Assembly: GCA_025463005.1 (NCBI GenBank)
Contig: JAOAPR010000237.1
Span: forward strand, 1-64,000
Length of the DNA stretch: 64,000 bases
Direction of reading: 5' to 3'
DNA from: Bryobacterales bacterium
GTDB lineage: Bacteria; Acidobacteriota; Terriglobia; Bryobacterales; Bryobacteraceae
Below, piece after piece: positions 34,391 through 43,511 of this stretch. Position 1 is the stretch's first letter; each line of letters begins with the position of its first letter. The translations under genes were made by a program, and so were the position numbers. The notes under the pieces were generated by a model. That model worked only from the letters and a program-made list of their open reading frames with translations, was not told where the DNA came from and ran no database searches.

Positions 34391-35295
34391 TCCGGCGGTT
34401 GTTCCTTTACCTCTCCCGCCAACAGGCACTGCGGAGATGGATGGAGGCTTGGTCGCTGGCCCGCAAAATTACGCGGCGGTTCGTGGCGGGGGAAACGCTC
34501 GAAGAAGCCCTGGCGGTGTGCGAAAAGCTACAGAGGGAAGGCATTTTCTCCACACTCGATCACTTGGGAGAGAACGTCAGCACACTCGAGGAGGCTTCGG
34601 CATCCTGTGACGCCTATGTGGCCGCGCTGGAGCAGATCGCTGCGCGTCACTTGTCCAGCACGATCGCGATCAAGCTCACACAATTCGGACTGGATCTTTC
34701 CGAGCAGGCGTGTCTGGAGAACGTCCGCCGCCTGGAAGCGCATGCCAAGACGGCGGGAAGCCGAGTCGAAATTGACATGGAATCGAGCGCCTACACCGAG
34801 CGCACGCTAGCGCTGGCGATCCGGGCAGGCCAGGAGTGCGGTTGCGTGCGGCTGTGCGTTCAGGCTTACCTGTATCGAAGCGCCGGCGATATCGAGCGTC
34901 TGAATGCGGCCGCGGTGCCCGTGCGGCTGGTCAAGGGCGCCTATCGCGAACCGCCTTCCATCGCGTTCCCGCGGAAGCAGGACGTCGACAAAAACTACGT
35001 GACGCTAATGAGGAAGCTGCTGGATGAAGGAGTATACCCGGCGCTGGCGACGCACGACGAGCGCATCATCCAGCAGGCGATCGAGTATGTCAAAGCGCGG
35101 GGCATTCGCCCGGACAGCTTCGAATTCCAGATGTTGTACGGAATTCGCCGCGATCTGCAGCGCCAGTTGATCCAGCAGGGCTATCGGCTGCGGTTGTACG
35201 TCCCTTACGGTACGGAGTGGTATCCGTACTTCATGCGGCGACTGGCGGAACGACCGGCGAACGTGTTATTCGTTCTACGCAACCTGCTCCGCTGA
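34387..35295 (+). CDS. putA: Proline dehydrogenase
   Basis: The gene encodes 302 residues from ATG 34387 (ATGA overlap with rmuC). The FAD barrel is shown by DHLGENVSTLEEA, IAIKLTQFGLDLS, EIDMESSAYTERTL, VRLCVQAYLYRS, VRLVKGAYREP, ALATHDERII, FEFQMLYGIRRDLQ and RLYVPYGTEWYPYFMRRLAERPAN. It oxidises proline to pyrroline-5-carboxylate. It is the stand-alone short form (no fused P5C dehydrogenase), and no such dehydrogenase is nearby. Coupling to rmuC is unusual. Confidence 0.93.
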   Translation: MIRRLFLYLSRQQALRRWMEAWSLARKITRRFVAGETLEEALAVCEKLQREGIFSTLDHLGENVSTLEEASASCDAYVAALEQIAARHLSSTIAIKLTQFGLDLSEQACLENVRRLEAHAKTAGSRVEIDMESSAYTERTLALAIRAGQECGCVRLCVQAYLYRSAGDIERLNAAAVPVRLVKGAYREPPSIAFPRKQDVDKNYVTLMRKLLDEGVYPALATHDERIIQQAIEYVKARGIRPDSFEFQMLYGIRRDLQRQLIQQGYRLRLYVPYGTEWYPYFMRRLAERPANVLFVLRNLLR

Positions 35296-36375
35296 TTAGT
35301 CTTCGAGCGGCACCTGATCAGTGATCTGAATCCCGAACGCGTCCAGGCCCGGCAGCTTGCGCACGCGGTTGGTCAGGATGCGGATGGTGGAAAGGCCCAG
35401 GTCGGCCAGAATCTGCGCGCCGATGCCGAATTCGTGCAAGGGCCGCGGAGAACCGTCCGGCATAGGAATATGTTTGCGCTCGCCCCATCCGGACTGATGC
35501 AGATACACCACTACGCCCTCTCCCTCTTCGGTGATCCGCTTGAGCGAGGCGCGCAGCATTTCGCCGCAGTTGCAGGCCGTGGAGCCGAACACATCGCCCA
35601 GCACGCAGCGGGAATGCATGCGCACCAGAACGTTGGATTTGCCGCGAACTTCGCCGTGGACCAGAGCCAGGTGGGCCTCGTCGTTCACGGTGCTTCCGTA
35701 GGTTACGGTCTTGAAGCTGCCGAGCTCGGTCTCGAGACAACCCTCGGAGCGCCGCTGGATCAGATTCTCGGTCTGATGGCGATGGCGGATCAGGCTGGCG
35801 ACGGAGATCATCTTGAGTCCGTGCCGCTCGCAAAATTGCGTGAGCTGCGGAACGCGGGCCATGCTGCCGTCGTCGTTCATGATTTCGCAGATCACGCCGC
35901 CCGGCTCAAGGCCTGCCAGTCGGGCCAGATCCACAGCGGCCTCAGTCTGACCGGCGCGGACCAGCACGCCGCCTTCGCGTGCTCGCAAGGGGAAAACGTG
36001 ACCGGGACGAGCAAGGTCGGAGGGCTTGGTCCCGGGGCGCATCGCGATCCGGATTGTATGGGCGCGATCGGCCGCGGAGATGCCGGTGGTGACCCCGTCG
36101 GCGGCGTCGATGGATTCGCAAAAGGCCGTGCCGAAGCGGGAGGTGTTCATGGGGGAGACCAGCGGTAGATGAAGCTGATCGCAGCGTTCCGGGGATAGGG
36201 CCAGGCAGATCAGCCCGCGCCCGTGCAGAGCCATGAAGTTGATGGCTTCGGGGGTGACGAACTGGCCGGCCATGGTGAGGTCGCCCTCGTTTTCGCGGTC
36301 CTCGTCGTCGACTACGACCAGCATGCGGCCGGCGCGGATTTCTTCAATCGCCTCGGGGATAGTGGCGAAGGCCAT
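35296..36375 (-). CDS. ribBA: RibBA: DHBP synthase with divergent GTP cyclohydrolase II domain
   Basis: The gene encodes 359 residues. Residues 1-205 are a complete 3,4-dihydroxy-2-butanone-4-phosphate synthase ([38 protein letters not shown]). Residues 210-359 match GTP cyclohydrolase II, with zinc ligands Cys257, Cys268 and Cys270. However, the usual RQEGRGIGL active-site motif is replaced by [12 protein letters not shown] (293-304), and the following helix region is shortened. The domain may have lost cyclohydrolase activity or changed substrate. Riboflavin pathway, cytoplasmic. No FMN riboswitch is seen upstream. Confidence 0.88.
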   Translation of the reverse strand: MAFATIPEAIEEIRAGRMLVVVDDEDRENEGDLTMAGQFVTPEAINFMALHGRGLICLALSPERCDQLHLPLVSPMNTSRFGTAFCESIDAADGVTTGISAADRAHTIRIAMRPGTKPSDLARPGHVFPLRAREGGVLVRAGQTEAAVDLARLAGLEPGGVICEIMNDDGSMARVPQLTQFCERHGLKMISVASLIRHRHQTENLIQRRSEGCLETELGSFKTVTYGSTVNDEAHLALVHGEVRGKSNVLVRMHSRCVLGDVFGSTACNCGEMLRASLKRITEEGEGVVVYLHQSGWGERKHIPMPDGSPRPLHEFGIGAQILADLGLSTIRILTNRVRKLPGLDAFGIQITDQVPLED

Positions 36376-36511
36376 GAGTGTTCGTATTCAGGATAGCGTG
36401 CCCGCGCAGACAAAGCCTGCAGAATTATTAATCGTTCACAAGGGATTCACTCTGAACCCTCCGGGTTCCGGGCCGCGTCTCTAGGGGTGTAAGCAAAAAG
36501 GGGACCTTCGT

Positions 36512-37171
36512 ATGCTCCAAAGATTTACGTCGACCGCGTTCGTGGCCGGCACGCTGCTCACGGCGTTGTTACCGGCAGTCGGCTTGGCCCGGGATCGCGG
36601 CGGTAATTCCGGAGGTGAGCGCGGTAGCTCGTCCGCCAGATCGGCGCGAAGCAACAGCGGGCGGAGCTTTTCCGGTGGGGGCCGCAGTTACGACGCGCGC
36701 GGCGGCGGAAGCCGTTCCTCGGGTGGAGAGCGCTTCGTGAACCCCCGCGGATATGACGAACGGCGCGGGTATTCGAGTGGCTCGAGCTACTACAGCCGCG
36801 GCTATATTGCTCCACGTTCGTATGGCCGGCCCGTTTATCGCGGATATTACAGCGGCGGCCTCTATTTGGGTTATTCCGCTCCCTATGGATACTATTACGA
36901 TCCCGGCTACGCTTACGATCCAGGTTACTCGTACGGACCGGCTCCCGCCCCGCAGACCTGTGCTCCAGGCTCATACGATCAGTACGGCACTTGGGTTCCC
37001 AATCCCAACTGTTATTCCAGCCAGCAGCAATATCCGCCTCCGCAGCAGAACTACGATTACAATCAACAGCAATACCCACCGCCTCAGCAGGACTACGATC
37101 CCAATCAACAGCAGTATCAACAGCCCCAGCAGAATTACGATCCTAATCAGCCTCAACGGTACACCCGATAA
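36512..37171 (+). CDS. Secreted low-complexity protein (Gly/Ser/Tyr/Gln-rich)
   Basis: The gene encodes 219 residues with a signal peptide (AGTLLTALLPAVGLA). Then come a Ser/Gly/Arg-rich stretch (about 28-75), a Tyr/Gly-rich middle and a C-terminal tract of three or four repeats of QQxYPPPQQxYDxNQ (about 165-215). GCAAAAAGGGGACC precedes the ATG. Looks like an extracellular matrix or sticky surface protein; no fold recognised. Confidence 0.65.
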   Translation: MLQRFTSTAFVAGTLLTALLPAVGLARDRGGNSGGERGSSSARSARSNSGRSFSGGGRSYDARGGGSRSSGGERFVNPRGYDERRGYSSGSSYYSRGYIAPRSYGRPVYRGYYSGGLYLGYSAPYGYYYDPGYAYDPGYSYGPAPAPQTCAPGSYDQYGTWVPNPNCYSSQQQYPPPQQNYDYNQQQYPPPQQDYDPNQQQYQQPQQNYDPNQPQRYTR

Positions 37172-37196
37172 CACGTAGGGGCATTGCGTCAGGCGC

Positions 37197-37661
37197 ATGC
37201 GACATACGTTCTGGCTTCTGATCCTGCTTGCAGGGATCGGCCACGCGCAATCTTTTCCGGCGCGGGACATGCTGGCCGCCCACAACACGGTGCGAGCGCG
37301 CGCAGGAATGGCTCCGCTGGCTTGGTCTGACCGGCTAGCCGCGGGGGCGCAAAACTGGGCCGACACTCTCCTGGCGCGTAAGCAATTCGTTCATCGCCTG
37401 CACTCGGCGTACGGCGAGAATCTGTTCGAGATCACCGGTGCGCGCGCCTCGTCGGCTGAGGTGGTCGCCGCGTGGGCCGCGGAATCCCGGAACTACGACT
37501 ACAGCTCGAACAGATGTCGCGGCGTGTGTGGGCACTACACGCAAATCGTCTGGGGCGACACGAAAGAAGTAGGCTGCGCAGTGGCGCGAGGCGGAAAACG
37601 CGAGGTTTGGGTTTGCAACTACGATCCGCCCGGCAACTGGGTCGACAAGCGGCCCTATTGA
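37197..37661 (+). CDS. Secreted CAP/SCP-domain protein
   Basis: The gene encodes 154 residues: a signal peptide (TFWLLILLAGIGHA) and a CAP domain with MLAAHNTVRARAGMAPLAWSDRLAAGAQNWAD, GENLF, the signature GHYTQIVW and CNYDPPGNW. Four Cys near the end would make disulfides. CAP proteins are secreted, bind lipids or small molecules and in some cases act as proteases. It follows the low-complexity gene by 25 bp and may share its transcript. Confidence 0.9.
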   Translation: MRHTFWLLILLAGIGHAQSFPARDMLAAHNTVRARAGMAPLAWSDRLAAGAQNWADTLLARKQFVHRLHSAYGENLFEITGARASSAEVVAAWAAESRNYDYSSNRCRGVCGHYTQIVWGDTKEVGCAVARGGKREVWVCNYDPPGNWVDKRPY

Positions 37662-37683
37662 GTCGTCCTCGAGCCTGAGCCTT

Positions 37684-38898
37684 CTAAAGTCCCAATCTTC
37701 GATCGAGGTCGGCGGTTATCTGCGGCAGCTTATCGGGATTTCGCAGCAGATTCCGCACACCTTCCGCGCCCGCTTCCTTCCAGAGCAACTCCACGGCGGC
37801 GAGCGATAAGGCATAAGCTTCCGCAGCATGCTCGGCATCCATGCGCGACCAGTCCTGCTTCAGATTGCCCAAGCGCGGCAGTTTTCCCTGTCTGGCGACG
37901 TCGCCGAGCTTTTTCATCTGGGCCGCGCTGAGCGAATCTCCGGCGAGCTTCTGCGCGATTCCTTCCTGGACCCACGCAGGCCAGTGTCCCAGCATGGTCA
38001 GACAGGCGTGCGCGGTTTCATGCGCCAGCGAACGGATGGTGGTTCCATCCAAAACTCGCGGGTCGAACACCGGCACGCGAATTTTCCCGTCGAATTGGCC
38101 TCCACTCCATTCGGCCGTGTCAGTGGATTTGCGGAAGGCCTCGCGGCTCTGCACAATGGCGATCACGCGCTCTTCGGCGCTGCAACCCAGCTCTTGGGAA
38201 ATACGTGCGAACTCCTGGTCAAGCACTGCCGTGATCTGGCGGGCCACCTCGACGGGAACAGCCGAGCTTTCGTAGCGCAGCAGCACCCGCATCCCATACA
38301 AACGGTCATTACTCTGATCGCCTTTTGCTTCGCGCTCCACCTGACGATACAGCTTCTCCACCTCCGGGCTGGGCGCCAGGTCCAGGGAGGCGCGCCAGTA
38401 TTCGAGAGCCTGGCGAGAGTCATCGGCACGCCAGGCGGCGATACCTGCTAACGCCAATAAGGTTGGGTCGCGGTGGATCTTCAACTCCGGTTCCAGAAGT
38501 TCCAACGCTCTTTGGGGCCGGCTGGAGTCGATCAGGTCGGCGGCTTTTTGTGCCACTCCCGCGCCCCCTCGCAAAGACGGTAATGCGGTCGTGGCACGCA
38601 CTGAATTCACAACGATGGCCGTATCGAGCCACACAGCCTGCCGACGAGCTTGGTCGAAATCCTCCAGCTCGCCGATGGCGCTGGCCGGCAGATAACCCTC
38701 CCACGCCTTGCCGTCCACCTGCGCCGAAACTTTGTAGCAGGGCTGACTCTCGCCGGAAATCGAATAACGAATCGTCACGGCGGCGCCAGAGGGCAGGGAA
38801 GCCAAGGCTGCGGCATCGGACGAACATCCTGCACGCAAGGGCGTGGGGCCGTCCTTTACGACAGCCGCCAATAGGATCGCCAGCAGCAGAGCGGACAT
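37684..38898 (-). CDS. Secreted peptidase_MA-like zinc protease
   Basis: The gene encodes 404 residues from ATG 38898, giving a signal peptide (SALLLAILLAAVVKDG); an in-frame start at 39000 is less likely. The middle has TPR-like helices (DDSRQALEYWRASLDLAPSPEVEKLYRQ). The C-terminal gluzincin domain has the metal motif HETAH (SLAHETAHACL) with the downstream Glu in WVQEGIAQ. It should be a periplasmic metallopeptidase; substrate unknown. Convergent with the CAP gene. Confidence 0.78.
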   Translation of the reverse strand: MSALLLAILLAAVVKDGPTPLRAGCSSDAAALASLPSGAAVTIRYSISGESQPCYKVSAQVDGKAWEGYLPASAIGELEDFDQARRQAVWLDTAIVVNSVRATTALPSLRGGAGVAQKAADLIDSSRPQRALELLEPELKIHRDPTLLALAGIAAWRADDSRQALEYWRASLDLAPSPEVEKLYRQVEREAKGDQSNDRLYGMRVLLRYESSAVPVEVARQITAVLDQEFARISQELGCSAEERVIAIVQSREAFRKSTDTAEWSGGQFDGKIRVPVFDPRVLDGTTIRSLAHETAHACLTMLGHWPAWVQEGIAQKLAGDSLSAAQMKKLGDVARQGKLPRLGNLKQDWSRMDAEHAAEAYALSLAAVELLWKEAGAEGVRNLLRNPDKLPQITADLDRRLGL

Positions 38899-39217
38899 AG
38901 TTCGAGCATACGGATCTTCAGCCCTGAATACCCTCCGGCAAAGACCGTACACGGGGCTCAGGCGTTTTCCTGAAAGCGCGGAAAGTCCGTCGCGAATCAA
39001 TCAAATGGAGAGGCGACAAATCAGAAGTGAAAAAGCGGACCGAAGCAGGAGGATATAGTACTCATGCCGTTCCAAGTACTTTAAAAATCAGTGTCCTGAG
39101 GACATTTCAACCCCGGCCTTAGGGTTAATACCGATTCTTTCAGAAACCCGCCGATGATACTTTTGAATTGGCGACAGGGACTGTCGCGCACCATAGGGAG
39201 AGGAGATCAAAAACAAC
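38899..39217. promoter_or_regulatory. Pilin 5' region with perfect dyad
   Basis: This 319-bp gap between divergent genes holds no gene that I can support. A perfect dyad GCGACAG-GGA-CTGTCGC (39171-39187) sits 31 bp before the pilin ATG, followed by GGGAGAGGAG as ribosome site. It may be an operator or an RNA hairpin in the pilin leader. No sigma-54 box is seen. Confidence 0.5.
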
Positions 39218-39403
39218 ATGAAGAATCTGCTTCTGCAGCTTAAGGTTTGGAAAGATCAGCGCGGCCAGGACCTCATCGAGTACGCTCTGATGGCGGGTTT
39301 TGTGGCCGTTGCGGCCGGCGCCATTATGCCGGGCGTGGCCACCAGCATCAGCCAGATCTTTTCGAAGGTTGCATCGGTTCTCGCTGCCGCCAACGCCAGC
39401 TAA
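39218..39403 (+). CDS. Flp/Fap-type type IVb pilin
   Basis: The gene encodes 61 residues. The Flp pattern is clear: a short charged leader, then GQDLIEYALMAGFVAVAAGAIMPGVATSISQIFSKVAS, with the conserved Glu-Tyr pair after the processing Gly (prepilin peptidase would cut before QDLIEYAL). These pilins build tight-adherence pili. No tad, cpa or rcp genes are nearby, so it is a solitary pilin locus. Confidence 0.9.
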   Translation: MKNLLLQLKVWKDQRGQDLIEYALMAGFVAVAAGAIMPGVATSISQIFSKVASVLAAANAS

Positions 39404-39553
39404 TTACAATCCATCTTTGCCCTGCGGGGAGTGGGCGGGCTTAGCTCGTCTGCTCTCCGAAGGTTTTTTCCCGCATCCATTCGGCCGCTCACTACCGTTC
39501 GCGGTTCAGTGCAACTCTACCGAACCACGAGCGCCGGCGAGTGGCTATTTCCA

Positions 39554-41032
39554 TTATTTTAATTGCTGTTTTAATTCAAGGTATTTCGGAAACAAGAGCG
39601 ATTGCAGCAGTAGTGGATCGCCTTCCGCTCCGGGCAGCGGCCATAAAACCAGCAGCTTCCGAGCCTCGTCCTTTTGACCCGCCTGCGCCAAGGCCGCAGC
39701 GAAAAGAACGCGCGTGATGCCGTCCGACGTCGGCGGAGTTCGTTCGAAGACCTGCTTGAGCGCTGCCGGATCGTGGGGAAGCTTGGAGAGATCGCTCCAC
39801 ACCGCGAGCTGGGTACGCGCCAGGTCCGCAGGCGGTCCGCTCACACTCGGCAGGCGGGTCACGTTCGTCAAGCGATCGATGGCGGCTGCGGGGCGGCCGG
39901 TAGAATATTCCCATACAGCCTGGCGCCACGCGACCATCGGATCTTTCTGCTGGCTACGGAAGGCCAGATACTGTGCGAACAGTTGATCCGCTCCAGTCAG
40001 ATCGCCCTTCAGCCACCGGGCATAGGCGGCTTTAAGCAGATCGCCGCCACCGAGCATCGCGGGGCTCTTTGCGTGCGCTTCCAGGAAATACTTTTCCGCT
40101 TCGGAAAATCGCCCGTTCAGAAACGCCGCTTCACCCTGGGAGTCGAGCGCGTTGGCGGCACGGGCCGGATCGCTTCCATAGCGCTCAAACGATTTTTGCG
40201 CCGAGTCCACATCGCCCGCGAATGCCTGCGCATACCCCAGCATGTTCCAGGAATCGATATCATCGGGGTCTTCCCGCAGTGCGGCCTGGTAGAACTGCGC
40301 TGCTTGCGAAAACCGACGAGCGTTCATTTCCTGCGTCGCCAGCCGGCGCAACAAGGCCGAATCATGCGGCATGAGCTGGGCCAAAGCAGCGAGAGCACGC
40401 TGTTGAGCGGGTTCATCCTGGCGGAAAGTAGCCGCCGCGAGTTCCAATTGCGCGCGATCGACGGGAGACCGTAAGGAGGGCTGCCGCAGGGCCCGCACGA
40501 CAATGTCGAACGCGTCTTGGGTATTTCCGGCCGCGGCGCGGGCCTGCACCCAACTCAACCAAGCCGCACCGAAATCCTGGTCGAGGGATACCGCGTTTTC
40601 AGGCTCGCCACGGGCCCAGGCAGCGACGGCCTCGGGATTGGTGGAGGAAAAAGGGTGTGCGCCCGAATCGATTTGCTTCGCCAGCCGGTCGAGAGCGGGC
40701 AACGTGTCTCCATCGCCCGCTACGGTCTGAACCACCTTGTGCGTCTGGGTATCCTCCACCATGAATTCGTAATGCAGACCCTGGCCGCGCTTCTCGAAAT
40801 ATCCGTGTACGAGCTGGGTAGCGCCGGACGCGTAGGCGTCGCGCAATGCGCCAGCCTGGACGGGAACGGTGCGACCAGTGCCTCCTAAAAGCTGATCGGT
40901 GACGATCTTCGGACCGGCCGTGGAAATCCAGTCCGGGGCAGGGTCGCCGGTGAGGTTTTCGATTGGAAGGAACGCGACGCGCTCAACTGCACGGCCAGAA
41001 CGCGAGCATGCGCCGCAGGCCGCAGCCACCAA
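39554..41032 (-). CDS. TPR lipoprotein, unknown
   Basis: The frame has 492 codons from GTG 41032; upstream in-frame codons extend to a hydrophobic lipoprotein-like signal (about FRLALILVAAAC), so the true start is probably near 41062, overlapping the previous stop. After an N-terminal domain (RVAFLPIENLTGDPAPDWIS), many TPRs follow (DDIDSWNMLGYAQAFAGDVDSAQKSFERYG; AAFLNGRFSEAEKYFLEAHAKSP). Likely an outer-membrane-associated scaffold. Coupled to the TPR gene upstream. Confidence 0.7.
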   Translation of the reverse strand: MVAAACGACSRSGRAVERVAFLPIENLTGDPAPDWISTAGPKIVTDQLLGGTGRTVPVQAGALRDAYASGATQLVHGYFEKRGQGLHYEFMVEDTQTHKVVQTVAGDGDTLPALDRLAKQIDSGAHPFSSTNPEAVAAWARGEPENAVSLDQDFGAAWLSWVQARAAAGNTQDAFDIVVRALRQPSLRSPVDRAQLELAAATFRQDEPAQQRALAALAQLMPHDSALLRRLATQEMNARRFSQAAQFYQAALREDPDDIDSWNMLGYAQAFAGDVDSAQKSFERYGSDPARAANALDSQGEAAFLNGRFSEAEKYFLEAHAKSPAMLGGGDLLKAAYARWLKGDLTGADQLFAQYLAFRSQQKDPMVAWRQAVWEYSTGRPAAAIDRLTNVTRLPSVSGPPADLARTQLAVWSDLSKLPHDPAALKQVFERTPPTSDGITRVLFAAALAQAGQKDEARKLLVLWPLPGAEGDPLLLQSLLFPKYLELKQQLK

Positions 41033-41058
41033 AATCAGTGCGAGCCGAAATCCCTGCT

Positions 41059-41844
41059 TCAGAGGACCTTGTACTCCGCGGCGAGGATCTGCTGGAATTC
41101 CATATTTTCCTGCAACGTGGAGAATTCCGGGTCGGCCTTGAACTTGTCGCGCTCTTTGAAGCCGCTCTCAAGCGCCTTGCGAATGTATTGCAGGCTCCGA
41201 TCCGTCATGCCGGCTTTCGCGCAGGTCTTGGCCAGTATATAGAAATAACCGGCTCGCTCCTCAATGGTTCGCTCCTGAACCATCACGCCCTGGCTGCTGT
41301 GCTGCTCGAAGATGTCGGGATCGAAAGCGACGGCCTGCTCATAGGCTTTCATGGCATCCTCATACTGTTTGCGCGCGAAATACGCTGTACCCAGGTTGCT
41401 GAGGACCGAAGCCGATGTGGGTGCGATCCGCAACGCGCTCTTGTACTGATTCACCGCGCGCCGGTAGGATTTCTTGGCGTAGTACACGGTTCCCAGGTTA
41501 TTTATGGCCTCAGGATATTTCGAATTCAGCTTGATTGCGTGGCGATAGTACTTTTCTGCGTTCTGCAGATCCTGAAGCTGGTGATATGCAATGCCGGTTT
41601 TGTTCGCCAGGACCGCATTCTTTTCGGCGTCGGGCTTATAGAAGTCGATAGCCTCGCGGAACATCTTGCGGGCCATCATGATATCGCCACGCAGCTCGGG
41701 GGTCAGTGCGGGATTGCCTGGCGGGGCCTGGTTGAGCGCAGACGTGCGAAATCCGTCCGAGGTTTGCACCGTGGGCGCAGTCTGAAACGCCAAGCCGGCA
41801 CCTGGAATTAACAACGGGACCAGCAAGGAGACGAAAGACTTCAT
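41059..41844 (-). CDS. Secreted TPR protein
   Basis: The gene encodes 261 residues with a signal peptide (FVSLLVPLLIPGAGLAF). Four to five TPRs follow (AVLANKTGIAYHQLQDLQNAEKYYRHAIKLNSKYPEAINNLGTVYYAKKSYRRAVNQYKSALRIAP). A C-terminal helical region includes FYILAKTCAKAGMTDRSLQYIRKALE. Forms an operon with the next TPR protein. Partner proteins unknown. Confidence 0.78.
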   Translation of the reverse strand: MKSFVSLLVPLLIPGAGLAFQTAPTVQTSDGFRTSALNQAPPGNPALTPELRGDIMMARKMFREAIDFYKPDAEKNAVLANKTGIAYHQLQDLQNAEKYYRHAIKLNSKYPEAINNLGTVYYAKKSYRRAVNQYKSALRIAPTSASVLSNLGTAYFARKQYEDAMKAYEQAVAFDPDIFEQHSSQGVMVQERTIEERAGYFYILAKTCAKAGMTDRSLQYIRKALESGFKERDKFKADPEFSTLQENMEFQQILAAEYKVL

Positions 41845-41946
41845 AGCGGCCTCCTTCGTTATCTCTTACTCTATCATCGGCAGCGTTTCAACGGGACTGG
41901 AGTACACGTCCCGATAGTTGGGGTAAAGTATAAAAGGAAACCCACT

Positions 41947-42276
41947 GTGAACCCCGGCGGCTCTAAGGTAAAGCTGGGCTGGATCGCGATCCTGGCGATC
42001 GCCCTGCTCATGACGTCTTTGCAGGCGAAGCTCGGACTATATCATCCCGAGCAATCGCAGGCACAGCTTGTTTCGAAGTCCTTCAAGCCGTCAGAATGCC
42101 GTCTGGAACGTGCCGTTCCCGACCCGCCCGTCGCCATTGTCGACGTGGTCATGGCAGCAGTAGCCCGCGATGACTGGCGTCCGGATCCAGACTTCCAGGA
42201 GTACGCTCCGACACAACCCCGACAGCTTCTTCTCTCTCGTTCTCATTGGTTCCGCCCTCCTCCCGCTCGTTCCTAA
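41947..42276 (+). CDS. Small membrane protein, unknown
   Basis: The gene encodes 109 residues from GTG 41947 with an N-terminal membrane helix (LGWIAILAIALLMTSLQAKLGLY) and a Pro-rich soluble tail. No family is recognised. It lies 51 bp before the efflux adaptor and may be co-transcribed with it; small membrane proteins often sit next to RND operons. Confidence 0.5.
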   Translation: MNPGGSKVKLGWIAILAIALLMTSLQAKLGLYHPEQSQAQLVSKSFKPSECRLERAVPDPPVAIVDVVMAAVARDDWRPDPDFQEYAPTQPRQLLLSRSHWFRPPPARS

Positions 42277-42327
42277 CGCTCCCGCATTTTTCCAAGTTAA
42301 GAAAAGTTGTGTTCAGGAGGTGTATTG

Positions 42328-43510
42328 GTGCGAATATTTCTTCTCGTTCTCTTCCTAAGCGGTGTGTGGTCGTGCACCCGCCCGGCCAAAACTGCAGTCC
42401 AAGCCCGATTCTGATGTGCCCTCGGTGGGCGTGGCTCGGGTGCAGCGCCAGGATTTACAGCGCGACCTGGTGCTGTCGGCCGAATTCCGGCCGTATGAGG
42501 AAGTTGATCTGCACGCGAAAGTGGCCGGCTTCCTCAAAGAAATCCGCGTGGACGTGGGAGATCGCGTCCGGGCGGGCCAGTTGATCGCCACCCTGGAAAT
42601 CCCGGAAATGGTGGACGAAGACGCACAGGCGGAAGCCACTCGCAAGCGCAGCGAGGCGGAGCTGGTTCATGCTCAGGGCGAGCTGGCGCGCGCGCAGAGT
42701 GCGCATGAGGCGGCGCACCTGAATTTCAAGCGTCTTGACGATGTAGTGAGAGCCCGCCCGGCATTGGTGGCTCGCCAGGAAATCGACAACGCGCTGGCGA
42801 AGGACCGTGAATCGGAAGCGCAGGTCGACTCCGCGAAAGCGGCGATCACGGCCGCCGAGCAGCAGATCCGCGTTTCACAGGCGAGCGAACAGCGCGTTCA
42901 TACGTTGGAGGCGTACCAGCGCATCACCGCTCCCTTCGCCGGAGTCATCAGCAAGCGTTACGCCGATCCCGGCGCGATGATCCAGGCGGGCACGTCATCC
43001 AGCAGTCAGGCGCTGCCGCTGGTACGGCTGTCGGAGACAGCGCGGCTGCGTCTGGTGCTCGCGGTTCCCGAGTCGGCCGTGCCGCGGATTCGCGTGGGGA
43101 GCCCGATCGCGATTCGCGTGACGGCAGTCAATCGCCAATTTCAAGGCAAAGTATCACGATTCTCGGGACGTCTGCAAAGCGACACGCGCACCATGGAAAC
43201 CGAGGTGGACGTCGACAATTCCCGAGGCGATCTCGCGCCCGGTATGTTTGCCGAGGCGGTGGTAACTCTGGATCGTCATAACGGCGCGCTATCGATTCCG
43301 ATGCAGGCTGTGGCTGGAGCCGAAGACAAAGCCACGCTGCTGGTGCTGGACTCGCAAAACCAGTTGGAACAGAAAGAAGTGCGTCTCGGCCTTGAGACTG
43401 CCGACCGACGCGAGGTATTGAGCGGGCTCGATGAGGGGCAACTGGTAGTGGTCGGCAAGGCTGCCGGTTTGCGTCCCGGGCTGCGAGTCCGCCCGCAGGA
43501 GGCGCAGTAA
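42328..43510 (+). CDS. RND efflux adaptor (HlyD/MFP family), frameshifted after signal peptide
   Basis: The adaptor body is open from 42362 (about 380 residues): a barrel-sandwich half (VDLHAKVAGFLKEIRVDVGDRVRAGQLIATLEIPEM), a coiled-coil hairpin, the second half (YQRITAPFAGVISKRYADPGAMIQAG) and beta-barrel/MP domains. The best start is GTG 42328, with AGGAGG 7 bases upstream and a signal peptide (MRIFLLVLFLSGVWSCTRP), but that frame stops at 42414. A one-base shift between about 42376 and 42414 is needed to join them. Adaptors link the pump to the outer-membrane channel. Either an inactivating mutation, an assembly error, or (less likely) programmed frameshifting. Confidence 0.88.
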
Positions 43511-43511
43511 C

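Noticed and set aside
36376-36511. FMN riboswitch upstream of ribBA
   Set aside because: The conserved FMN-aptamer segments are absent from the 136-bp gap.
39064-39075. ATGCCGTTCCAA shared with the region near 51155
   Set aside because: A 12-base match is expected many times by chance in 64 kb and no further similarity surrounds it.
39171-39187. Sigma-54 promoter for the pilin
   Set aside because: TTGGCGACAGGGACTGTCGC lacks the -12 GC box at correct spacing; it is a symmetric dyad instead.
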